From Devosia faecipullorum (lineage in GTDB: Bacteria; Pseudomonadota; Alphaproteobacteria; Rhizobiales; Devosiaceae), in NCBI RefSeq assembly GCF_015158295.1, contig NZ_JACDXV010000005.1:124001-188000 (forward strand): a stretch of DNA of 64,000 nucleotides, given 5' to 3'. The position numbers and the translations under genes are program-made. Position 1 is the first letter of the stretch; the number at the start of each line of letters is the position of its first letter. Below, piece after piece: positions 1 to 8,709 of this stretch. The notes under the pieces are model-generated. The model was not told the origin of the DNA, did no database searches, and saw only the letters and a program-made list of their open reading frames with translations.

Positions 1-778
1 AGGCGGAAGCGGCGTCGAACTTGGCCAATTCGAATTTCTGCCCGGAAAAGGCGCGGACGACGCGGATGCCGCCGAGATTTTCCTCCATGACCCGGGTGAG
101 GACCGACAGCCGCTCCTGAAGCACCAACCAGGTCTTGCGCAGGGTCAGTTGCGCCGAGGACGAGCGCCAGGCGACGAATGGCACGAAGCTGAGCGCAAGC
201 AGGCCCAGCACCATATCGGTGGTGAGCAGCATATAGGCGCCGACGCCGATCAGCACGGCCAGCAGCACGGTGCGCACGAGGCCGGTGGAGAAGAACATGC
301 GCAGGCCATCGAGATCGAGCAGGCCGAGGGTGATGAGATCGCCCGAATGCACCCGGTCATGGAAGGAATAGGAGAGCTTTTGCACCTTGTCGTAAAAGAC
401 CAGCCGCAATTCGTAGCCGACATGGTGGCCGACGCTTTCGGAGAAATAGTTCTGCAACAGGGTGAAGACACCGCGCGCCACCGAGACCGAAAGCAGGGTC
501 AGCGCTGTCCAGAGCAGCGCCTGTTGCGCGCCATCGGCGGCCGTGCTGAGCACGTTTTGCGCCTGATCCACCGCCTGGCCGAGCAGGCGCGGAATGGACA
601 ATTGCAGCACCGAGGCAATGATGGTGGCCCCGATGGCCAGGCTTGCCTGCCAATAATGGCGCAGGGAGTAAAGGGTTATCCGCAGAAGCGGACTTTTGCC
701 CTTGCCAGCATGGGCCGCGGCCAGATGGGCCCGAGCATCGCCGCGCGAACGGTCGCGGCCAGCCTTGAGATTAATCAA
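1..778 (-). CDS. ABC exporter, permease half (partial, runs off the left edge)
   Basis: Partial gene; its 3' part, including the ATPase domain, lies outside the window. The visible ~259 codons encode the transmembrane domain of a half-size multidrug/lipid ABC exporter. After a charged N-terminus comes TM1 (SLAIGATIIASVLQLSIP), further hydrophobic helices, and near the edge RVVRAFSGQKFE, the coupling-helix region typical of MsbA-type exporters. The frame has no early ATG. The most upstream usable start is TTG at 778-776, just after an in-frame stop, and no clear ribosome site precedes it, so the start is uncertain. It is divergent from the TSUP permease. The substrate cannot be told from this half. 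Confidence 0.7.
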   Translation of the reverse strand, partial: MINLKAGRDRSRGDARAHLAAAHAGKGKSPLLRITLYSLRHYWQASLAIGATIIASVLQLSIPRLLGQAVDQAQNVLSTAADGAQQALLWTALTLLSVSVARGVFTLLQNYFSESVGHHVGYELRLVFYDKVQKLSYSFHDRVHSGDLITLGLLDLDGLRMFFSTGLVRTVLLAVLIGVGAYMLLTTDMVLGLLALSFVPFVAWRSSSAQLTLRKTWLVLQERLSVLTRVMEENLGGIRVVRAFSGQKFELAKFDAASA

Positions 779-858
779 GGAAGCAATCCAGACATCAAAA
801 AGGGAGCCCGACGGGAGCTAGACTCTTAAGGGGTCATCGATCGGGCAAATCAAACGCA

Positions 859-886
859 CACCGCTATAAAAGGCGCAATAGCGGTG
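859..886. promoter_or_regulatory. Perfect inverted repeat between divergent genes (operator candidate)
   Basis: CACCGCTAT at 859-867 and ATAGCGGTG at 878-886 are exact reverse complements, 9 bp each with a 10-nt A/G-rich spacer. The repeat lies in the 237-bp gap between the ABC exporter (minus) and the TSUP permease (plus). The arm spacing suits a dimeric regulator contacting two successive major grooves. No binding protein is known; the LysR product two genes downstream is one candidate. Confidence 0.4.
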
Positions 887-1015
887 CCATTCAAGATGCA
901 ATCTGCGCAAAGAATGCAATTATTGACCGCCCCGGCGTGGAATGGGGTCGGGCGGCATGACCCCATGCCGAACGGGAGATGGCGTGGGCCGGCGGGCGCG
1001 GGCAACTCTAGTGCC

Positions 1016-1762
1016 ATGCTTTCGCTCCTGACCGCCGCCATCGTCGCCTTTTCCGTCTTTGTCACCTCCACCCTGTCCGGCGTTTTCGGCATGGCGGGCG
1101 GGCTAGTTCTGCTGGCCGTATTGCTGGCCATGCTGCCGGTGGCGACGGCCATAGCCGTGCATGGCGCGATCCAGATCGTCGCCAATGGCTCGCGCGCCTG
1201 GTTCAGCCGCGCCTTCATCGACTGGCGCATCCTCGTCCATATCTGCATCGGCCTGCTGGCCGCTGCCTTGATCCTGCTGCTGGTGCGCTATAGTCCCGAC
1301 CTCGCCAGCGTGTGCATCGTCATCGGGCTGATGCCGGTTCTGGTGTGGATTCCCAAGGACTGGCTGACGCTCGATGCCAGCAAGCCGCTGCATGCGGTGC
1401 TGTGCGGCCTGCTCGGCGGCGGGCTCAACCTCACCGTGGGCGTATCCGGGCCGACGGTGGACGTCTTTTTCATCCGCACGCAGATGGACCGCCGCCGGAT
1501 CGTCGCCACCAAGGCGGCGACGCAGGTGGTCTCCCACGGGGCCAAAGTGGTGTTCTATGGCGGGCTGGCCAGCGCCATGGGCGGCAATGACCTGCTGCTG
1601 GTGCTGATCGGCGCGCCGTTTGCCATTGCCGGCACCAATCTGGGCTATCGCATCCTGCAACGGATGAGCGATGCCGGTTTCCGCGCCTGGACGCGCTATG
1701 TGGTGACGGCGATCGGGATTTTCTATCTCTGGCGCGGCTTCTCCTTGCTCATGGGGGGCTAA
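1016..1762 (+). CDS. TSUP (TauE/SafE) family membrane permease
   Basis: 248-aa integral membrane protein of the TauE/SafE sulfite-exporter superfamily. It starts MLSLLTAAIVAFSVFVTSTL and has about eight hydrophobic segments with the glycine-rich SGVFGMAGGLVLLAVL motif of the first repeat and GLLGGGLNLTVGVSGPTVD opening the second half-repeat. The ATG at 1016 is preferred over further upstream in-frame starts because the family begins at this hydrophobic helix. Relatives move sulfite, sulfonates or other small organic anions across the inner membrane; the substrate here is unknown. The LysR gene begins about 27 bp downstream on the same strand and probably belongs to the same unit. Confidence 0.82.
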   Translation: MLSLLTAAIVAFSVFVTSTLSGVFGMAGGLVLLAVLLAMLPVATAIAVHGAIQIVANGSRAWFSRAFIDWRILVHICIGLLAAALILLLVRYSPDLASVCIVIGLMPVLVWIPKDWLTLDASKPLHAVLCGLLGGGLNLTVGVSGPTVDVFFIRTQMDRRRIVATKAATQVVSHGAKVVFYGGLASAMGGNDLLLVLIGAPFAIAGTNLGYRILQRMSDAGFRAWTRYVVTAIGIFYLWRGFSLLMGG

Positions 1763-1788
1763 TCGCTATGGTGCCATTGGGAGACGAC

Positions 1789-2700
1789 ATGGCATCATTC
1801 GACAGCGTAACCGCGCGCCTCATATTGCTTTTGGCCGAGACGGGCTCGATCGGCCGCGCCGCCGAGCGCGAGGGCATTGCTTCATCAGCCGTCAGTCGGC
1901 GCGTCTCCGATCTCGAGGCGCGGCTAGGCGTGGTTTTGTTCGACCGCTCCGCCCATGGGGTGCGACTCACCAATGCCGGAGAAGCCTATGCCGAAGGGTG
2001 CCGGACAGTCCTGCGCTCCATTGCTGATCTCGACGCCATCATGGCCGATTTCGGCTCGGGCCAAAGAGGCAGCCTGCGGCTGGCCTGCACGTCTTCGGCC
2101 CTGACCGGACGCCTGCCCGAATTGCTGGCGAAATTCGCCGCCAAATATCCCGGCATCGAAATCGCCATCCGCGAAATGAATGCGGCCAAGTCGCTGCTGG
2201 CGCTGGACGAGGGGCAGGCCGATATCGCCATCGTCTCGGATAATTACGACTTCACCCGCTTCGAGATCAGGCCATTCGAGGATGAGCGGGTCTGGGTGCT
2301 GGCGCCGCCCGACCACGCGCTGGCCCGCCAGATCGAGCCGCGCAAGGCCCTGGCATTCGAAGCGGTGCTGCCCCACGCCATTGTCGGCATTCATCATGCC
2401 GGATCGCTGGACCGATTGCTGGGCGAAGCGGCCGGAAAGGCCGGCAAGGAATTGACCGAGGCGCTGCGGGTCGAGAGTTTCCCCGCTTTGGTGCGCATGG
2501 TGGAAGCTGGGTTCGGCATCGGTTTCCTGCGCTCGACCAGCCTGCATCTGCTGGCGGGAACCGACCTGGTCTGCGCGCCGCTCGCCGAGCCCTGGGCCAT
2601 GCGGCAATTGCTGCTGGCGCGGCGCAAGTCGAGTCCGCTTTCGGCGGCGATGAAAAGCTTCATGGCGCTGGCCGGCGAAACCTATCTGCCATCGGCCTAG
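1789..2700 (+). CDS. LysR-family transcriptional regulator
   Basis: 303-aa LysR-type regulator. The N-terminal winged HTH (first ~60 residues, helix region SIGRAAEREGIASSAVSRRV) is followed by a linker helix and a periplasmic-binding-like effector domain from about residue 85 (RGSLRLACTSSALTGRLPEL) to 290. ATG 1789 is preferred because GGGAG lies 5-6 nt upstream; an in-frame ATG at 1768 would add seven residues. It directly follows the TSUP permease gene in the same direction, unlike the divergent layout common for LysR targets, so it may act on its own transcription unit or elsewhere. The effector cannot be predicted. Confidence 0.88.
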   Translation: MASFDSVTARLILLLAETGSIGRAAEREGIASSAVSRRVSDLEARLGVVLFDRSAHGVRLTNAGEAYAEGCRTVLRSIADLDAIMADFGSGQRGSLRLACTSSALTGRLPELLAKFAAKYPGIEIAIREMNAAKSLLALDEGQADIAIVSDNYDFTRFEIRPFEDERVWVLAPPDHALARQIEPRKALAFEAVLPHAIVGIHHAGSLDRLLGEAAGKAGKELTEALRVESFPALVRMVEAGFGIGFLRSTSLHLLAGTDLVCAPLAEPWAMRQLLLARRKSSPLSAAMKSFMALAGETYLPSA

Positions 2701-2732
2701 ATATCGTCCCAAAGGAATGGATTGGTGACCTT

Positions 2733-2760
2733 GATTGCCCGGACCAGCCGGGCAATGACG
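2733..2760. repeat. REP-like palindrome, copy 1
   Basis: ATTGCCCGG (2734-2742), 5-nt loop ACCAG, CCGGGCAAT (2748-2756), then GACG. The same arms occur at 9654-9676 and 19394-19416. This copy sits 33 bp after the LysR stop codon and could also act as a transcript end. The remainder of the 2701-3021 gap holds the promoter described separately and nothing else I can identify. Confidence 0.75.
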
Positions 2761-2882
2761 ATGGAGTGAAGGGCGCGTGCCCCTCAGGCCGGAACCACCT
2801 TGCCCAGCGACCATGGGCCGGTTTGTCGCACCATCGCCAAAATTCACAACAGTCAAGTCATTCAAAGGGTTCGGCAATTCAG

Positions 2883-2956
2883 TTTAGAATGGCTCAAGGA
2901 AACAAGACTTAATCAGTCATATTTTCTTTGACATGCCCGACCGGCCCTGCTTAGGA
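2883..2956 (+). promoter_or_regulatory. Putative promoter of the siderophore ABC operon
   Basis: TTGACA at 2928-2933 is followed after 17 bp by TTAGGA at 2951-2956, a fair -35/-10 pair about 65 bp before the first gene. Just upstream, TTTAGAATGG (2883-2892) matches one half of the rhizobial ICE box bound by the iron regulator Irr, but the second half-site is poor. Iron control is therefore suggested, not shown. Confidence 0.35.
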
Positions 2957-3021
2957 GACGCGCCGGTGTCGTTGATACGACCCGTCCAGATACACCTGCT
3001 TGATTGGATCGAATCGTGAGC

Positions 3022-3939
3022 ATGCTCTTCCGTTCAACCGCTATTGCCGCGGCTGTTTTCGCTGGCACCATGTCGCTGGCCAGTGCCAGTATCGCCCAGG
3101 ACAAGGTCATCACCCATCCCCAGGGTGAAACCACGATCAGCGGCGTGCCCGCCAAAGTCCTGACCCAGGACTGGGCCGTTTTTGACGACCTCAACGCCTT
3201 CGGCATCGACGTGTCCGGCGTTCCTGCCTCCAATGCCCCGAGCTATCTCAGTGGCAAGGTTGCTGCCGACGCGCTGCAGATCGGCTCGCTGTTCGAACCC
3301 GATTTCGAAGGCATTGCCGCCGCCGAGGCCGATGTCTATTTCGTCGCCGGCCGTTCGGCTGCCGCCTATGCGACCGCCAAGGACATCGTGCCCAGCGTCG
3401 ATCTATCGGTGAGCAACACCGAGTTCATTTCCGGCATCAAGCACAATATCACCGTTCTGGGCGACATCTTCGACCTTGAGGCCAAGGCCGAAGAGCTCAA
3501 TGCAGCGCTCGACGCCAAGGTCGCCGAAGCCAGCGCCGCCGCTGAAGGCAAGGGTTCGGCTCTGGTGCTGGTGACCAATGCTGGCAAGCTGGGCGTCTAT
3601 GGCCCGGATTCGCGCGTGGCCTGGGTCTATAACGAAATCGGCATGCCCTCCGCGCTGGACAGCGTGAAGGACGGCGATCATGGCGGCGATGCCGTGTCGT
3701 TCGAATTCCTGCTCGAAGTGAACCCCGACTGGGTCTTCGTCGTGGACCGCGATGCCGGCACTGGCGAGAATGCCGGTGCGGCTGCCGCCCTGCTCGACAA
3801 CGAGCTGTTCAATCAGACCAATGCCGCCAAGGAAGGCCATATCGTCTATCTCGATCCGCAGGCCTCCTATATTTCGATGCATGGCTATCAGGGCGTGATG
3901 TTGCTGCTGGACCAGGTCATCGCCGGCTTGAACAGCTAA
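3022..3939 (+). CDS. Siderophore/iron ABC transporter, periplasmic binding protein
   Basis: 305-aa secreted solute-binding protein of the Fe-siderophore class (PF01497 fold), closest in style to the FatB/YclQ group. Signal peptide MLFRSTAIAAAVFAGTMSL with likely cleavage near ASA-SIA-Q, then two lobes joined by a long helix; the segments GVPAKVLTQDWAVFDDL and GIAAAEADVYFVAGR are typical of the family. ATG 3022 begins directly at the signal peptide; GTG 3016 and TTG 3004 are in-frame alternatives. It heads an operon with two permeases and an ATPase and should deliver a ferric siderophore, probably catechol type by family resemblance, to the inner-membrane permease. No outer-membrane receptor gene is adjacent. 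Confidence 0.88.
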   Translation: MLFRSTAIAAAVFAGTMSLASASIAQDKVITHPQGETTISGVPAKVLTQDWAVFDDLNAFGIDVSGVPASNAPSYLSGKVAADALQIGSLFEPDFEGIAAAEADVYFVAGRSAAAYATAKDIVPSVDLSVSNTEFISGIKHNITVLGDIFDLEAKAEELNAALDAKVAEASAAAEGKGSALVLVTNAGKLGVYGPDSRVAWVYNEIGMPSALDSVKDGDHGGDAVSFEFLLEVNPDWVFVVDRDAGTGENAGAAAALLDNELFNQTNAAKEGHIVYLDPQASYISMHGYQGVMLLLDQVIAGLNS

Positions 3940-3961
3940 GTTAGGCTGATTATCGGCGACC

Positions 3962-4035
3962 TACCCATTCTCCCCTTAGTGGGGAGGTCAGCAGAACGAG
4001 GCCTTCAGGCCGCAACGCAAAAGGGTGGGGGTTCC
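3962..4035. repeat. GC-hairpin element, first half of a pair
   Basis: CTCCCC-TTAGT-GGGGAG hairpin followed by GGGTGGGGG at 4024-4032. With the hairpin at 4078-4125 it forms a two-hairpin composite filling the gap between the binding-protein and permease genes. Related pairs lie at 43871-43992 and 48811-48938. Confidence 0.6.
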
Positions 4036-4077
4036 GGTTTATCCACGAGCAAGGCGTTCGTGAAACCGCCCGAATCC

Positions 4078-4125
4078 TCACCCTCGACCCTTCCCCTCAA
4101 GGGGGAGGGCGGCGAAGGAGCCGAA
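4078..4125. repeat. GC-hairpin element, second half of a pair
   Basis: TCACCCTCGACC, then CCCCTC-AA-GGGGGAGGG, the same core as the copies inside cobN. It lies 35 bp before the TTG start of the first permease. It may lower downstream expression or stabilise the upstream binding-protein message, as REP elements often do in binding-protein operons; that role is inferred. Confidence 0.65.
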
Positions 4126-4159
4126 ACATCCTATTTCCGACGCCCTCACAAGGGGCAAA

Positions 4160-5146
4160 TTGCCGAGACAGGTCCCCCGCCCCGTGCCCGCGCTTATTCT
4201 TGCTTCCATCACTACCGCGATCCTGGCGGTAGTCAGTGTCTTTGTCGGCGTCAGCGACGTATCCATTTCCAGCCTGATCAGTGGCGGCATGGATGGCCGC
4301 GCCATGGAAGTGCTGCTGATCAGCCGCATTCCGCGCACCCTGGCGCTGGTTCTGGCCGGGGCATCCATGGCCATTGCCGGTCTGGTCATGCAGATGGTGG
4401 TGCGCAACCGGTTCGTCGAACCATCGACCACGGGCACGAGCGAATCCGCCGCCCTGGGCTTTCTGATCGTGACGCTGTTGGCGCCGGGCTGGCCGCTGAT
4501 GGCCAAGATGGGCGTCGCCGCGCTGTTCGCGCTGGGCGGCACGGCCCTGTTCCTGCGCATCCTGCGGGTGGTGCCGCTGCGCGACGTGCTGATGGTGCCG
4601 CTGGTGGGCATCATGCTGGGCGGCATTATCGGCGCGCTCACCGCCTTCATCGCCTATCGCGCCAATCTGATGGCCTCGCTGCTCGCCTGGAACATGGGCG
4701 ACTTTTCCGGGGTGATCAGGGGGCGCTATGAATTGCTCTGGGTTGGCCTCGCCTGCTGCATTCTGGCCTATATTGCCGCCGACCGCTTCACCGTTGCCGG
4801 CATGGGCAAGGATTTCACCACCAATCTGGGCCTCAATCATCGACGAGTGATGATGCTGGGGCTGGTCATCGTATCGCTGGTCAGCGCCGTGGTGCTGGTC
4901 TCGGTCGGCTCCATCCCGTTTCTCGGCCTTATCGTGCCCAATCTGGTCAGCCTGTTGATCGGCGACAATATGCGCCGCACCGTGCCCTGGGTGGCCATTG
5001 GCGGCGCCGGCATGGTGCTGGCCTGCGACATTGTCGGCCGGCTGATCCGCTTCCCCTATGAAATTCCCATTGCCGTGGTGATGGGCGTCGTGGGCAGCGC
5101 CATGTTCCTCTATCTGTTGCTGCGGACGCCGCGAGGCGCAAAATGA
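4160..5146 (+). CDS. FecCD-family siderophore ABC permease (first)
   Basis: 328-aa inner-membrane permease of the FecCD/BtuC family (FatD/YclN-like) with about nine hydrophobic helices, the RIPRTLALVLAGASMAIAGL block typical of the family near the N-terminus and GLIVPNLVSLLIGDN towards the C-terminus. It starts with TTG at 4160, with AGGGG four nt upstream (4151-4155); no ATG precedes the first membrane segment. The stop overlaps the next permease start by 4 bp (ATGA), so the two are translationally coupled. It forms a heterodimeric channel with the next product. Confidence 0.87.
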   Translation: MPRQVPRPVPALILASITTAILAVVSVFVGVSDVSISSLISGGMDGRAMEVLLISRIPRTLALVLAGASMAIAGLVMQMVVRNRFVEPSTTGTSESAALGFLIVTLLAPGWPLMAKMGVAALFALGGTALFLRILRVVPLRDVLMVPLVGIMLGGIIGALTAFIAYRANLMASLLAWNMGDFSGVIRGRYELLWVGLACCILAYIAADRFTVAGMGKDFTTNLGLNHRRVMMLGLVIVSLVSAVVLVSVGSIPFLGLIVPNLVSLLIGDNMRRTVPWVAIGGAGMVLACDIVGRLIRFPYEIPIAVVMGVVGSAMFLYLLLRTPRGAK

Positions 5147-6132
5147 CCCCGGATATAATCGCCCCCCCTGCTCCACGCCGTCTCGGCCGCCCAGCGCTGG
5201 TGCTGATCGGCCTGTCGCTTCTGGCCGTGATCTCCATTGTCCTGTTCATGACGCTGGGGGCCAAGGGCAGCTGGAGCTTCGTGCTCAGCTTCCGGGGCAA
5301 GAAGCTGCTCGGTCTGCTGCTGGTGGCCTATTCGGTGGCCGTCTCGACCGTATTGTTCCAGACCGTCACCAATAACCGCATCCTCACGCCCTCGATCATG
5401 GGGTTCGATGCGCTTTATGTGCTGATCAAGACCGGCGTGGTGTTCTTCCTCGGCGTCGGGGCGCTGGTCGCCATCGACAGCCAGATCCAGTTCATCGTCG
5501 AAGTGCTGGTGATGATCGGATTCTCCGGCATCCTGTTCCGCTGGCTGTTCCTCGGGGAAGAGCGCAGCCTGCACCTGCTGGTGCTGGTCGGCATCATTTT
5601 CGGGGTGCTGTTCCGCAGTCTCAGCCAGCTCATGCAGCGCATGCTCGATCCGGGCGCCTTCAATGTGCTTCAGGATACGCTGTTCGCCAGTTTCGCCACC
5701 ACCGACCCGACCCTGTTGGGCATTTCCTGCATCATCGTCGCGGCGGTCAGCGCCGTCGGCCTGCGGCTGATGCACACCTATGACGTGCTGTCGCTGGGCC
5801 GCGCCCAGGCGATCAATCTGGGCGTCGATTACAAGCGCACTGTCGTCGTCATCCTGTCGCTGGTGGCGGTTCTGGTGTCGGTTTCGACGGCGCTGGTGGG
5901 GCCGGTCACGTTTTTCGGCCTGTTGGTGGCGACGCTGGCCCATTCGCTGGTCGGCAATTCCAAGCATCGCTATGTGCTGCCGGCGGCGATCCTGCTGGGC
6001 ATCGTGGCGCTGGTCGGCGGACAGACGCTGCTCGAACGGGTCTTCGCCTTCGACACGGCATTGTCGATCATCATTGAATTTCTGGGCGGCATCGTCTTCA
6101 TCGCCCTGGTATTGCGGAGATCAGCCCGATGA
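5143..6132 (+). CDS. FecCD-family siderophore ABC permease (second)
   Basis: 329-aa partner permease (FatC/YclO-like). A proline-rich N-terminus leads into multiple hydrophobic helices. SVAVSTVLFQTVTNNRILTP near residue 65 is the family signature block, and GPVTFFGLLVATLAHSLVGN near residue 250 matches the FecCD segment that faces the ATPase. It overlaps the upstream permease by 4 bp and the ATPase gene by 4 bp, which points to a tightly coupled operon and a fixed ratio of subunits. Confidence 0.88.
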   Translation: MTPDIIAPPAPRRLGRPALVLIGLSLLAVISIVLFMTLGAKGSWSFVLSFRGKKLLGLLLVAYSVAVSTVLFQTVTNNRILTPSIMGFDALYVLIKTGVVFFLGVGALVAIDSQIQFIVEVLVMIGFSGILFRWLFLGEERSLHLLVLVGIIFGVLFRSLSQLMQRMLDPGAFNVLQDTLFASFATTDPTLLGISCIIVAAVSAVGLRLMHTYDVLSLGRAQAINLGVDYKRTVVVILSLVAVLVSVSTALVGPVTFFGLLVATLAHSLVGNSKHRYVLPAAILLGIVALVGGQTLLERVFAFDTALSIIIEFLGGIVFIALVLRRSAR

Positions 6133-6887
6133 TCGTCACCTCCAATGTCACCAAGAATTACGGCCCCGCCTGCGTAGTGGATGGGGTGTCGCTGCAATTG
6201 CCGCAGGGCGGCATCACCTCGATCATCGGCCCAAATGGCGCGGGCAAATCGACCCTGTTGTCGATGGTCAGCCGGCTGATGGCCATGGACAAGGGCAGCG
6301 TCACCGTGGGCGGGCTGGACGTGACCAAGGCGCCGAGCGACGAATTGGCGCGGCGGCTCTCCATCCTCAGGCAGGACAATCACATGACCGCGCGGCTCAC
6401 CGTGCGCGACCTGGTGTCCTTCGGGCGCTATCCCCATTCCAAGGGCAGGCTGAATCTCGAGGACAAGGCGCAGATCGAGCGGGCCATCGCCTATCTCGAC
6501 CTCGGGACGCTGGCGGACCGCTTTCTCGACGAGCTATCCGGCGGGCAGCGGCAGCGGGCTTTCGTGGCCATGGTGCTGGCGCAGGACACCGATTATCTCC
6601 TGCTCGACGAACCGCTCAACAATCTCGACATGAAACATGCCATGGGCATGATGAAACTGTTGCGGCAGGCGGCGAACGAGCTGGGCAAGACCGTGGTTCT
6701 GGTGCTGCACGACATCAATTTCGCCTCGTGGTATTCGGACCATATCGTGGCGATGAAGGCCGGCAAGGTGGCGGCGCAGGGTGCGGCTTCAGCGATGATC
6801 CGGCCGGAAGTGCTGTCAGGAATCTACGAAATGGACATCAAGGTCCACGAGATCGGCGGGCAATTGATCAGCGTCTATTACGGCTGA
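6129..6887 (+). CDS. Siderophore ABC transporter ATPase
   Basis: 252-aa ATPase energising the FecCD permease pair (FatE/YclP-like). Walker A GPNGAGKST is at residues 34-42, the signature LSGGQRQRAF at about 136-145, Walker B YLLLDEP at about 156-162, and the switch histidine in VLVLHDINF. ATG 6129 overlaps the upstream permease stop by 4 bp. Its last 20 bp overlap the 3' end of the convergent diguanylate cyclase gene, so the two transcripts are antisense at their ends. Confidence 0.92.
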   Translation: MIVTSNVTKNYGPACVVDGVSLQLPQGGITSIIGPNGAGKSTLLSMVSRLMAMDKGSVTVGGLDVTKAPSDELARRLSILRQDNHMTARLTVRDLVSFGRYPHSKGRLNLEDKAQIERAIAYLDLGTLADRFLDELSGGQRQRAFVAMVLAQDTDYLLLDEPLNNLDMKHAMGMMKLLRQAANELGKTVVLVLHDINFASWYSDHIVAMKAGKVAAQGAASAMIRPEVLSGIYEMDIKVHEIGGQLISVYYG

Positions 6888-8664
6888 CCGGATTGACCAT
6901 GTCCGAGAAGGCGACGGCCCGGCCGCGTCCCGCCGCCTTGGCGGCATAGCAGGCGGCATCAGCCTCACCCATGAAGCCGAGCGGCGAGGTCGAATCCACC
7001 GTCACCATGGCAAGGCCGGCGCTGGCGCCGATTCGGTATTGCCGCCCCGCCCAGGTGAAGATCAGCGCGCCGACGGCCCGCACGATCTTGCCGGCAACCT
7101 CGAGGCCGCTCTCCGCCGGGCAGGATTCGAGCAGCACGGCGAATTCGTCGCCGCCGATCCGCCCGACCACGTCATGGGCGCGGCAGCTGTCGCGGATCGT
7201 CTGCGCCACCTGCTTGAGCAGCGCATCGCCAGCCGCGTGGCCCGCCGTGTCGTTGACCGGCTTGAAATGGTCGAGATCGACATAGATGAGGCTCGAGGCA
7301 CGACCATTGGCCCGCCCCGCCGCAACATTGGCTTCCAGCGCCCGTTCAAAAGCGGCGCGGTTGACGAGGCCGGTCAGCGCGTCGTGGCTGGCCGAATGGG
7401 CAAGCTGGCGTTGCAGGGTCCGGCTCTGCGTCACATCCTGGAAGACGAGGACGGCCCCGGCAATCTCTCCACTGGCCCCCGGAACCGGCGCGGCGGTGCA
7501 GCGGATATCCCGCGTCTTGCCATCGCAACAATAAAGGATCGCATCGTCCTCCACCCGCACCGGCTGGCTTTTCTCCAGACAGTCGAGGATCGGGCAGGCC
7601 AGGGGCTCCCCGCTATTGTCGCTGCGCAGGCGAAACACATCCGAAACCAGTCGACCACGCGCCTCGGCGGCAGGCATGCCGGTCAATTGCTCGGCGGCGG
7701 CGTTCATGAATTCCACCCGTCCATCGGCATTGGCGGAAATCATGCCGTCGGCGATGGATTGCAGGGTGATGTGCAGGCGTTCCTTTTCGGCGGCCAGTTC
7801 CAGCTCGACGGTCTTGAGCCGGGTGATGTCGGTATCGGTGCCGATGGTGCGCAGGGCCTTGCCGTTTTCGTCCCATTCGCTGGGCCGGCCTCGGCTGAGA
7901 ATCCAGATATAGGAGCCATCCTGGATGCGTTCGCGATATTCAAGCGCGTCCAGGAGGCGATCGTCCTCGCCCTGCCGGGAAATATTGGCGCGAATATAGT
8001 CGCGGTCGTCAGGGTGAATGCGGGAAATCCAGGCTTCCTGATTGCCATCGACCTCGGCATCGGGCGCCATGCCGCGCATCTGCCGCCACATGCGCGAATA
8101 GAACATGGTATCGGTGCGGATATCGTGTTCCCAGACGCCCTGGCGCGCGCTTTCCAGCGCGGTATTCCAGCGGGCCTCGGAATAGACCAGCGCTTCCTCA
8201 GCCTTTTTCTGCAATTCGATATCGGTCAATTGCAGGATGATGATGTCGGGCTCGCCGTCCTTGCCCTCGAGGCGATTGGCAGCAAGCCGCACCGAAAGCT
8301 CGCGCTGCCGCTGGTGGCGGAAGCGATATTCGCCGCGCCAGGAGCGGGCCTCGCCGCGCACCAGACGCTCGAATTGCAACCGCAACGCCAGACTGTCGGC
8401 CGGATCGGCCATGTCCAGCAGGCGGAAGGCATGTTCGGCGGCAGGGACATAGCCGACCATGTCGGCAAAGGCGCGATTGGAATAAACGATGGTGCCGTCC
8501 AGCCCGACCAGCAGCATGCCCAAGGGTGCCGCATCGAGAATCCGCGCCATCAATCCCGTGCTGCGCAAAGCGGGGATTGCCGGATGATGCACAGCGCTGG
8601 ACGGTCGTGTTTCTCCCATCCGGGGATCATGGCGCAGCGCCATTAACAACTCGCTTCGTTCCAT
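6868..8664 (-). CDS. PAS-PAS-PAS-GGDEF diguanylate cyclase
   Basis: 598-aa soluble protein predicted to make cyclic di-GMP. It has three PAS-type sensor modules (about residues 38-150, 155-285 and 290-415) and a C-terminal GGDEF domain (about 420-590). The catalytic motif is intact (GRIGGDEFAVLLE), and RAHD lies five residues before it, matching the inhibitory I-site RxxD, so product feedback is likely. SASHDALTGLVNRAAFE opens the domain. There are no membrane segments, so the signal is cytoplasmic; ligands are unknown. ATG 8664 is the longest start; in-frame ATG 8643 is possible. It is transcribed towards the iron transporter with a 20-bp tail overlap, and nothing in the sequence links the two functions. 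Confidence 0.88.
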   Translation of the reverse strand: MERSELLMALRHDPRMGETRPSSAVHHPAIPALRSTGLMARILDAAPLGMLLVGLDGTIVYSNRAFADMVGYVPAAEHAFRLLDMADPADSLALRLQFERLVRGEARSWRGEYRFRHQRQRELSVRLAANRLEGKDGEPDIIILQLTDIELQKKAEEALVYSEARWNTALESARQGVWEHDIRTDTMFYSRMWRQMRGMAPDAEVDGNQEAWISRIHPDDRDYIRANISRQGEDDRLLDALEYRERIQDGSYIWILSRGRPSEWDENGKALRTIGTDTDITRLKTVELELAAEKERLHITLQSIADGMISANADGRVEFMNAAAEQLTGMPAAEARGRLVSDVFRLRSDNSGEPLACPILDCLEKSQPVRVEDDAILYCCDGKTRDIRCTAAPVPGASGEIAGAVLVFQDVTQSRTLQRQLAHSASHDALTGLVNRAAFERALEANVAAGRANGRASSLIYVDLDHFKPVNDTAGHAAGDALLKQVAQTIRDSCRAHDVVGRIGGDEFAVLLESCPAESGLEVAGKIVRAVGALIFTWAGRQYRIGASAGLAMVTVDSTSPLGFMGEADAACYAAKAAGRGRAVAFSDMVNPVSRNRR

Positions 8665-8709
8665 CCCCCAATATCGGGATGTTTCGACATAAACAGAGCG
8701 GTTTTCCGC

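Noticed and set aside
149..829. Plus-strand frame of 226 codons at the left end
   Set aside because: It is antisense to the ABC exporter permease, whose membrane helices and coupling-helix motif are clear on the minus strand.
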